From the NCBI GenBank assembly GCA_937625935.1, contig OW569349.1:124001-188000 (forward strand): a DNA stretch of 64,000 nt, written 5' to 3'. Below the pieces are notes generated by a model, which saw only the letters and a program-made list of their open reading frames with translations, made no database searches and was not told the DNA's origin. Positions 44,020-50,537 of the stretch are shown in pieces; position 1 is the stretch's first letter, and the number at the start of each line of letters is the position of its first letter. The position numbers and the translations under genes are program-made. This stretch comes from Tetramitus jugosus. Lineage: Eukaryota > Heterolobosea > Eutetramitea > Acrasida > Vahlkampfiidae.

Positions 44020-45211
44020 ATGAGAGCATCATCAAAGCTTATCAAGACCGCATTCAACAGAGTTCAACAACAGAGAAACTTTTCCTCCTCCATTGTCAAC
44101 AACGGTCAAGTATGTAGTAGTCAGTCGTTGATCATGTTTTTTTTCACCAGGAAAAGCTTTTTTCCTTTTTCGATTCCAATACCTAACACTTTGATTTTTT
44201 TATCATCAGATCAATGTTCGTGATGCTTTGAATCAAGCACTCGACGAAGAATTGGCAAGAGATGACAAGGTGATCCTCATGGGTGAGGAAGTGGGTCAAT
44301 ATCAAGGTGCCTACAAGGTCTCCAAGGGCCTCTATCAAAAGTATGGTGGCCAAAGAGTCGTTGATACACCAATTACTGAGATGGGTATGGGTGGTATTGC
44401 TGTTGGTGCTGCATTGGCCGGTTTGAGACCAATTCTCGAATTCATGACCTTCAATTTCTCCATGCAAGCCATTGATCACGTTGTCAACTCTGCTGCCAAG
44501 GCTTATTACATGTCTGGTGGTCAATTGACTGCTCCAATGGTTTTTAGAGGCCCTAACGGTGCTGCTGCTGGTGTTGGTGCTCAACATTCTCAATGCTTTG
44601 CTGCATGGTACGGCAGTGTTCCTGGTCTCAAGGTTGTGGCTCCATGGAACGCTGAAGATGCCAGAGGTTTGTTGAAGGCTGCCATCAGAGACAACAATCC
44701 AGTTGTCTTCTTGGAACATGAAGTCATGTATGGACAGACCTTTGAAGTGGCTGATGAAATTTTGAACAACAAGGACTTTGTTTTGCCAATTGGTAAGGCA
44801 AAGGTTGAGAGAGAGGGAACTGATGTGACTATTGTTGCCTTCTCCAGAATCTTGAACTGGTGCATGGATGCTGCAAAGCAATTGGAAAAGGAAGGTATAA
44901 GCGTTGAAGTGATCAATCTTAGATCTATTAGACCATTAGACATGGACACCATTATCAAGTCTGTCAAGAAGACCAACAGATTGGTCACTGCTGAAGAAGG
45001 ATGGCCACAATCCGGTGTCGGTGCTGAAATAACAACTCAGATTATGGAGTCTGATGCATTCGACTACTTGGATGCCCCTGTTGTTCGTGTCCACGGTGCT
45101 GACATACCAATGCCATACGCTGTCAATTTGGAACAATTGGCTTTGCCACAAACTGAAAACATTGTTGACGCTATCAGAAGAGTCTGCAAGGGCAAGAAGA
45201 GCCAAAAGTAA
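44020..45211 (+). CDS. PDHB: Pyruvate dehydrogenase E1 component, beta subunit, mitochondrial
   Basis: With the alpha subunit it decarboxylates pyruvate and acetylates lipoyl-E2 in the mitochondrial matrix. Exons 44020..44109 and 44210..45211 (intron 100 bases, donor GTATGT); 363 residues. The first exon is a mitochondrial presequence, basic and hydroxylated ([20 protein letters not shown], then FSSS). The mature protein starts near [18 protein letters not shown]. Hallmarks are [39 protein letters not shown], the [17 protein letters not shown] segment, [20 protein letters not shown] and a transketolase C-terminal domain ending near [17 protein letters not shown]. Human PDHB has 359 residues. 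Confidence 0.96.
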
Positions 45212-45388
45212 ACGATTCTTTTCATTTTTCTCAAAGACATTCTGCTCTCTCAGCCAATGAACTTGTTAAGCGGGGATATTTCTTTCTTTTGAATAACACC
45301 GCCAAGGGAAGATGTCATCATCTCTCCACCATCGCACACAAACATAAAACAGCAGTTGAACCCTTCAAGAGAGAAGTACACACCACTC

Positions 45389-46429
45389 ATGATCACCACC
45401 TCATCTGGTTTTTTCCAAAAGGCAACAATTCTCGTTGTTTTTGCACTGGTAGTCGTGCTGCTGTCCATCATGACTGCCACCAACCTCCATGCTGCCACTG
45501 CAAAGTCCATCTCTAGAAGTCACAAGAAGAAAATGGTTCGTGGATCTTCAACAACTAACAGAGGTTCCTCATCCAAGAACAGCAATGGAAAGCTGCCTGT
45601 TTTCATTATGCACGGTATCAATGGTCAATTCTCCAATTATGCACGGTTGAAGCAGTACCTGGAACAATCTGGCTTTGAGGCACATGTTCTGGCTGTTGAC
45701 TACGGTTTGGCCAGTATCTATCAGAGTCTGGACACTCAACTGGCACACATGGAAGAAACGATTGATAAGGTCAAGAAGGAGAACAACATTAGGGAGCATC
45801 ATCTCATTTGTCACAGCATGGGTGGTCTCTTGTGCAGAGGTTACTTGCAAACACGTGCTGATCACTCGGTCCAAGTGTTTATTTCACTGTCATCTCCACA
45901 CATGGGTCAATTTGGAATACCAAAGGAAGGAGAAAAATTCTTGCCAGCACCGTTTAGAAATGTGACAAACGAAGCTCTGCACGATCTCCTTTATCAACCA
46001 GCGATCCAAAAGGTGTTTTCTGTTGCCAACTTTTGGAAGGATCCTTTCCACTATGGTCAATATCAGAAGGTTGTGACCTATCTACCTAGAATTAACAATG
46101 AAACTGGAAGTAGCAACAATCCAGCCGTTCTTCAATATAAGAGTAACTTTATGAAGTTGAAGAAGGCTGTGTTCTATGGCAGTTTGGCTGATGAAGTCAT
46201 TCAGCCACCAGTCAGTGCATTGTTCCAGTATTGGAAGATCAGTGCCTCTCCAGTTTATCAATTAGTCCCAATGACCGAACAGCCAATCTATACATCGGAT
46301 GTCTTTGGATTGAAAACAATGCACATGGATGGACGATTGAGTGTCATTGAAGTACCAGGAGTGAAACACACTGGTTGGGTAGAAGTCAAGTCCATTTACA
46401 CTCAGTACATTGAGCCATACCTGTATTGA
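45389..46429 (+). CDS. Palmitoyl-protein thioesterase-like alpha/beta hydrolase
   Basis: 346 residues from the first in-frame ATG at 45389 (an upstream TTG is not used). Residues about 9-38 are hydrophobic: a signal peptide or anchor for the secretory or lysosomal route. The alpha/beta hydrolase fold starts at LPVFIMHGINGQFSNYARLK. The nucleophile elbow is HLICHSMGGLLCRGYLQ, FISLSSPHMGQFG is typical of PPT1/PPT2, and the likely triad is completed by Asp in SLADEVIQPP and His in PGVKHTGW. PPT enzymes remove palmitate from cysteines of proteins or act on acyl-CoA. Whether this is closer to PPT1 or PPT2 is not resolved. AATAAA lies 30 bases after the stop. Confidence 0.85.
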   Translation: MITTSSGFFQKATILVVFALVVVLLSIMTATNLHAATAKSISRSHKKKMVRGSSTTNRGSSSKNSNGKLPVFIMHGINGQFSNYARLKQYLEQSGFEAHVLAVDYGLASIYQSLDTQLAHMEETIDKVKKENNIREHHLICHSMGGLLCRGYLQTRADHSVQVFISLSSPHMGQFGIPKEGEKFLPAPFRNVTNEALHDLLYQPAIQKVFSVANFWKDPFHYGQYQKVVTYLPRINNETGSSNNPAVLQYKSNFMKLKKAVFYGSLADEVIQPPVSALFQYWKISASPVYQLVPMTEQPIYTSDVFGLKTMHMDGRLSVIEVPGVKHTGWVEVKSIYTQYIEPYLY

Positions 46430-46458
46430 ATTTGTATTCCATTCGAATGAATCAATTC

Positions 46459-46464
46459 AATAAA
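46459..46464 (+). other. Poly(A) signal AATAAA of the PPT-like gene
   Basis: AATAAA 30 bases after the stop codon and 54 bases before the next ATG, so this intergenic space holds both a 3' UTR and a promoter. Confidence 0.5.
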
Positions 46465-46517
46465 CGACTGTATTTGTATCAGAGAGAACACAGGAAAAAA
46501 ACAATCAAACCAAAACG

Positions 46518-47423
46518 ATGAGCGAAAATGATGAAAATTTGTTTGAAGAGTGCTTTGAAATGCAACTAAATGAATTGCAAGTTTTGGAATCCATGCTGTT
46601 GTTGGACAGTGCTGATTCGGGTGAGGAGGTCCGAAGTGACACAGACCCGGACAATGGTCATTTCAAGGTTCATTTCCATCATAAAAACAGTGGATCGAAT
46701 GACTCGACAACTGCATCCTTTCAGTTTGTTATCGAATGTAGTTCTGGTAACATGAATCAAGAGTTGAGCGGGTGTAAAGTGTGTGTCAAGTGCAATTTTG
46801 ATCGTACCTATCCTTTGAAGAGCCCACTGAGAGTGTATTCGATTCGGTTCTTGTTTCCTCAGATAATCGTCAGTAACAAGCAAGAACAGATGATGATTGA
46901 TGACTGTAATCGATACTTGGAGAGCTTAAGTGGATCTGAGTCAACATATGATCTCATCACCTATCTGAGGGATCACGTAGTTGAGTTGTGGGACAGTATA
47001 TCAGAAAAGAAAGAGACAACGACCGATAAAATAATAGATAATAGAGTTTGTCTCAGCACAGTCGGCATCCACTTCCATCACATCTACTCGGATAACAAGA
47101 AAAGACAGATAGTGAATCAGGCTGCACAACTTGGTCTCAAATCTGGAATATACAAGTTTGGGAAACCGGGAAAGATTATAATACAGGGATTGAAGGAAGA
47201 TGTGGATCAATATGTTTCCATTCTAAAGGGTTTACGGTGGCAGAAGATGGTTGTAAAGATTGAGAAATATTCCAACCATGATATTGATCCTCAAGGGAAG
47301 GACAAGGACTGTGCTTCCAATATTCACCAATTTTTCAGGAAGTACAACTTATTGCTGTTTGACTCCTTCTCAGAAGTTGTAAACGATTTCTTCTTTGAGA
47401 AGATATTAGATGTCGGGGAATAG
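46518..47423 (+). CDS. RWD domain and DUF1115 protein, RWDD2-like
   Basis: 301 residues, one exon. Residues about 15-155 form an RWD domain (ECFEMQLNELQVLESMLL at its start, then acidic and beta segments and the C-terminal helix DLITYLRDHVVELWD). Residues about 180-290 match DUF1115, with the diagnostic HFHHIYSDNKKRQIVNQAAQ, GLKSGIYKFGKPGKIIIQG and LKGLRWQKMVVK. This pairing is that of RWDD2A/B of animals. RWD domains bind proteins, often in ubiquitin or translation control, but the function of RWDD2 is unknown. Confidence 0.88.
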   Translation: MSENDENLFEECFEMQLNELQVLESMLLLDSADSGEEVRSDTDPDNGHFKVHFHHKNSGSNDSTTASFQFVIECSSGNMNQELSGCKVCVKCNFDRTYPLKSPLRVYSIRFLFPQIIVSNKQEQMMIDDCNRYLESLSGSESTYDLITYLRDHVVELWDSISEKKETTTDKIIDNRVCLSTVGIHFHHIYSDNKKRQIVNQAAQLGLKSGIYKFGKPGKIIIQGLKEDVDQYVSILKGLRWQKMVVKIEKYSNHDIDPQGKDKDCASNIHQFFRKYNLLLFDSFSEVVNDFFFEKILDVGE

Positions 47424-47478
47424 ACAACCGAATTCGTATTTTGGTTTTTGACTAATAATATTCACCACGGAATACATC

Positions 47479-47484
47479 AATAAA
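47479..47484 (+). other. Poly(A) signal AATAAA of the RWDD2-like gene
   Basis: AATAAA 56 bases after the stop codon and 78 bases before the next ATG. Confidence 0.45.
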
Positions 47485-47561
47485 GAAGGGATCAATCTTG
47501 TGCCAAAGAAATCTGGCAACACAACAAACCCCTTACGGTCACTCATCTCATCATAACAAGA

Positions 47562-47861
47562 ATGGTTGAAACAAGAAAGGCAACTCCAGCAATTAACAAC
47601 AATCTGCTCCCACAGGAGAAACGATATCAAACATTGAAGGAAAACAGTGGGGATCATTTTCTCTCAGGGGACAACCAGGGTATGAAGAGAACAGGATCTC
47701 AAAATACGATGGTCACACTTCATGCATCTGAAGTACCTGAGATGAAACATGAGACATACCGCGAGTATCCACCTCGACCAAGAACACCGGATATGGACAG
47801 CTTTATGCCATCGTTTGACGATGTTCCTGTCTTTCTTCGCAAGAATAACTCCAAACTTTAA
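47562..47861 (+). CDS. Small uncharacterised protein (99 residues)
   Basis: ATG-to-stop frame of 99 codons in a proper gene setting: it starts 138 bases after the RWDD2-like stop and is followed 12 bases after its stop by AATAAA. The product is hydrophilic, rich in Pro, Arg, Glu and Met (for example YREYPPRPRTPDMDSFMPSF), with no transmembrane or signal sequence and no known domain. It looks disordered, perhaps a small cytoskeletal or microtubule-associated protein as many Pro/Arg-rich flagellar proteins are, but that is a guess. Confidence 0.55.
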   Translation: MVETRKATPAINNNLLPQEKRYQTLKENSGDHFLSGDNQGMKRTGSQNTMVTLHASEVPEMKHETYREYPPRPRTPDMDSFMPSFDDVPVFLRKNNSKL

Positions 47862-47872
47862 GAAATACTCTC

Positions 47873-47878
47873 AATAAA
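47873..47878 (+). other. Poly(A) signal AATAAA of the small gene
   Basis: AATAAA 12 bases after the stop codon, supporting the reality of the 99-residue gene; it is only 33 bases before the oppositely oriented tRNA terminator. Confidence 0.5.
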
Positions 47879-47910
47879 AAATTTTCTCTTTCAGAGAATT
47901 TGGCGAGGAC

Positions 47911-47914
47911 AAAA
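47911..47914 (-). terminator. RNA polymerase III terminator of tRNA-Leu
   Basis: On the minus strand, TTTT follows the tRNA discriminator base after three bases, as expected for RNA polymerase III termination. Confidence 0.75.
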
Positions 47915-47917
47915 CTC

Positions 47918-47997
47918 TGACGAGGGCGGGATTTGAACCCGCGCCCCGAAGGACTGCGGCCTTAACACAGCGTCTTAGACCACTCGACCACCTCGCC
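47918..47997 (-). tRNA. tRNA-Leu(AAG)
   Basis: On the minus strand the sequence folds as a class II tRNA. Acceptor GGCGAGG pairs with CCTCGTC (one G-T pair), the D arm contains GGTCGAGTGGTCTAAGAC, anticodon stem CTGTG pairs with CGCAG around loop TTAAGGC (anticodon AAG), a long variable arm TCCTTCGGGGC follows, and T stem GCGGG pairs with CCCGC around TTCAAAT. The discriminator is A, as in leucine tRNAs. No intron. A TTTT terminator follows. Confidence 0.95.
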
Positions 47998-48028
47998 ATC
48001 TTACTAAGTACTCCGAAAAGAGCAATTT

Positions 48029-48042
48029 AGAGAATTACTTAA
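48029..48042 (+). repeat. Target-site duplication, left copy (AGAGAATTACTTAA)
   Basis: This 14-base sequence is repeated exactly at 48306..48319, flanking a segment that ends in a long A run. This is the signature of target-primed retroposition. Confidence 0.85.
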
Positions 48043-48170
48043 TTGGTGAAGAATGGAATGAAGTTAGAACTAGCCCATCGCAAGGCACGAAGCTTTGTTA
48101 GTTGGGTAAAGAGTCGCTGCATCGTTACTTTGCACAAACTCTACCAGCAATCAAAAGACTACAAACAGCA

Positions 48171-48191
48171 GTAACGCTCTCCGAGCGTTAC
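48171..48191 (+). other. Hairpin 1 in retroelement 3' UTR
   Basis: Perfect 9-bp stem GTAACGCTC / GAGCGTTAC with a TCC loop, starting directly after the element's stop codon. Its core CGCTC..GAGCG is shared with hairpin 2. Confidence 0.85.
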
Positions 48192-48206
48192 TGAAAGGAA
48201 AGATAA

Positions 48207-48227
48207 GTGCCGCTCTTCGAGCGGCAC
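48207..48227 (+). other. Hairpin 2 in retroelement 3' UTR
   Basis: Perfect 9-bp stem GTGCCGCTC / GAGCGGCAC with a TTC loop, 15 bases after hairpin 1. 3' stem-loops are recognised by the reverse transcriptase in stringent LINEs, so this may be a template recognition signal. Confidence 0.85.
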
Positions 48228-48305
48228 GGTGAGAATAAGAGAAACGATTTGAAAGAATGATACACAATAAATTGAGCAACTACGTGTTGTATTAAAAAAA
48301 AAAAA

Positions 48306-48319
48306 AGAGAATTACTTAA
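48306..48319 (+). repeat. Target-site duplication, right copy (AGAGAATTACTTAA)
   Basis: Exact repeat of 48029..48042, directly following the A run of copy A. Confidence 0.85.
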
Positions 48320-48340
48320 AAACTGAAAAAACGCAACCCT

Positions 48341-48998
48341 ATGTCTGGTGATTCAACAAAATTGGTGGAAGGAATACGGCAACATAGATTTCTCAGGGAT
48401 AGAAAAGTCCTGATCGAGGTAGAGCCACGCTGGTGGTTACCAGCTGTGGAAATGCAGCAAAAGAATCAATTTGATTTCCTAAAGAACCCCTTGATAGAAG
48501 TTTGCAGTGGTTTCATGCACAAGTGCGTAGCGGAACACGAAGGTCGTTTGTAATCGCCTCTACAACGACGATAGCCAGACCTCAGCCCAAGATGTGGGAC
48601 TTCGTCTGACACCATCCTCCACTGTTTGGTCGGATGCAAGTACGCTATTGATGCACGTAAAAAACTGGTAACCGAAGTTCACAACAAGTAATTAAAAATG
48701 CCACTGCACCGAGGGTCCACTGTCAACGTGGTTCGACAAGGTGAATTTCAGGAAGGTTTTCTCTGGCCGACACAGTGAAGAGTAGCAAGGAGTACCTCTG
48801 TGGGATGATGGGCATTGAAAGTGAAACCCTTGATCAAGTAATGGACGCGTTGATTAAGAATGGGATGAATCAGGAAACCACCCATCACAAAGCACGCAGT
48901 CTTGCGAGCTGGGTGAAGAGTCGTTGTATCAGTACGATGCACTCTACCAGCTGACGAACGACGAATAAAGAGCAACTCTGCATTGTATTAAAAAAAAA
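48341..48998 (+). mobile_element. Retroelement copy B and related decayed coding sequence
   Basis: The right part (about 48780..48998) aligns with copy A: KNGMNQETTHHKARSLASWV and KSRCISTMHSTS match copy A's end, and the 3' end GAGCAACT..TTGTATTA plus nine A is the same. It extends further 5' than copy A (SSKEYLCGMMGIESETLDQV). It lacks the two hairpins. Left of it, 48341..48553 is an open frame (GIRQHRFLRDRKVLIEVEPR) and the following bases are interrupted by stops. This may be older, frameshifted parts of the same element or another gene remnant. No target-site duplication was found for copy B. The left boundary is a guess. Confidence 0.55.
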
Positions 48999-49274
48999 CA
49001 ATTAGAATTTCCAATTATTTCTGTCAGTATGCCACCGAGGATGCATTGCTACTTTGAAAGAGGTCGTTGATGACATTTTGCACCTTTCTGTGGACATCAC
49101 GCCAACACTCTTGGCTACTGCAGTTCCCCTAGTCAAGATACAAAATGATTCCCCAAGTTCAAGTTCTCTGAAAGTTCCCAAGAGGGAACTTGATTTTGAT
49201 AAAAAAGATAAAGATCCCTGATAAAAGATTTCATTTCAGAAAGAAACAACAACAATCCACCTACACAAACAACC

Positions 49275-50513
49275 ATGTCCTTTCTCTCTGACATTCGAAA
49301 TCTTTCTTCCCTACAACAGCATCTGAAGCATGTGGATGCACCAGTCGAGCGTCAATTTCTCACTGAGGGCACATGCACCAACGACGAGGACTATGACCAG
49401 TTGCTGTCTGATGCATCCATGGAGAATTATCTGTCTGTTATTGAGCCATTTACTTTCAAGTCTCGGATCTTGCCAATTTCCATCGAAGAGTGTCAAGCTC
49501 TAGTGGTCGAACATGAAAAATTCAAGCAATTCAGATTGGAGTACGTGCAAAAGAAGTGCACTGAAAAGGCACAAGCAGAAGAACAAGAAGAAAAGCAGCG
49601 AGTGAACATCAGGAGTTGTGATTATCCAGAGTATAGCTCTTGGAAGCAAGTGGAGATTTTGAAATTGTTGGCCAACAGGATTCAAAAGGTGATTGATGAG
49701 GAGGAGAGAGTGAGGGATGATAGGAGCTCTGATTTTGGAGTATTTGTTCGATTGAGTACCATATCTCCAAAGGATGCTGTCATCAATCGAACTGACTTTC
49801 TCGATTGTGTACAGAGAGCCGAAAACGAGTATATTTCTCATTTGGAAACGGTAGAGAATATTGATTTCTTGAGTGAATTGAATAGACGAGTGTATGCACT
49901 GTACATAGCAGGTACCACTGGCATGAAGGTAAGGAGTGGTGACTATGCTGTCCAATTGTTTATTGAAAGCGAACGAACAAAGCAAGAATTCCAGTCAAAG
50001 CTAAAACATAGCAGCGACAGCAATGACGAGAACAAGGTACTCAATATCATTGTAAGAGAATGGAATGATTTCGATGTTGCTTTAGAATTTAGAGCTTTCG
50101 TTCACAAGAGACGATTGACTGCCATGACTCAGTACAATCCATTTGTCTTATTCCCACATTTGATTAAGCAGAGAGATGCAATTGGCAATCTGTGCAAAGA
50201 TTTCGTCGAGAATCAAATCCTTACACAATCGAGTTTGAGAATGGAGTCCTTTATTGTCGATTTATTGCTTGTGCTTAAGCCTGGATGTAAATTAACTGAT
50301 TCAGTGGATGATTTATCACAAAAGTATCAGGTAAAGGTGATCGAACTGAATCCATTTGCAGAGTTTGCTGGTACAGGGCTTTTCTCACTGTCAGATGACA
50401 TCGATCTGCTCCAGGGCACGAATCCCGATCATCAATTCACATTCCGTATGGTTGAACAACTCCCAAAGTTTGTTGCTCAACAACTAGAGCCTTCTTGGCG
50501 TCAATTCTTGTAA
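49275..50513 (+). CDS. CDC123: CDC123 (D123) family protein, eIF2 assembly factor
   Basis: ATP-grasp chaperone that joins eIF2 gamma to alpha in assembly of translation initiation factor 2. 412 residues, one exon. Family features: PFTFKSRILPISIEECQAL near residue 58, GVFVRLSTISPKDAV (about 155), FRAFVHKRRLTAMTQYNPF (about 275) and VIELNPFAEFAGTGLFSL (about 355) with the metal-binding Asn/Glu. An insertion of charged residues (KKCTEKAQAEEQEEKQRV) lies after residue 90. AATAAA overlaps the stop. The neighbouring gene converges 24 bases away. Confidence 0.93.
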   Translation: MSFLSDIRNLSSLQQHLKHVDAPVERQFLTEGTCTNDEDYDQLLSDASMENYLSVIEPFTFKSRILPISIEECQALVVEHEKFKQFRLEYVQKKCTEKAQAEEQEEKQRVNIRSCDYPEYSSWKQVEILKLLANRIQKVIDEEERVRDDRSSDFGVFVRLSTISPKDAVINRTDFLDCVQRAENEYISHLETVENIDFLSELNRRVYALYIAGTTGMKVRSGDYAVQLFIESERTKQEFQSKLKHSSDSNDENKVLNIIVREWNDFDVALEFRAFVHKRRLTAMTQYNPFVLFPHLIKQRDAIGNLCKDFVENQILTQSSLRMESFIVDLLLVLKPGCKLTDSVDDLSQKYQVKVIELNPFAEFAGTGLFSLSDDIDLLQGTNPDHQFTFRMVEQLPKFVAQQLEPSWRQFL

Positions 50514-50517
50514 TAAA
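50512..50517 (+). other. Poly(A) signal AATAAA overlapping the CDC123 stop
   Basis: The AATAAA starts with the last two bases of the TAA stop, so the 3' UTR must run into the convergent gene's 3' end. Confidence 0.45.
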
Positions 50518-50537
50518 TATTAAAGCGAGTGTTTTTA

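Larger units (their letters stand above)
48043..48305 (+). mobile_element. Retroposed element copy A, 5'-truncated, with A tail
   Basis: About 263 bases between perfect 14-base direct repeats. The first part continues an open frame (KNGMKLELAHRKARS, then SWVKSRCIVTLHKLYQQ, stop at about 48170), so the element is the 3' end of a coding retroelement and not a tRNA-derived SINE. The 3' UTR holds two strong hairpins, then TTGTATTA and a run of about 13 A. Copy B at 48.8-49.0 kb shares the coding end and the 3' terminus. The insertion starts about 45 bases upstream of the 5' end of tRNA-Leu. Confidence 0.8.
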
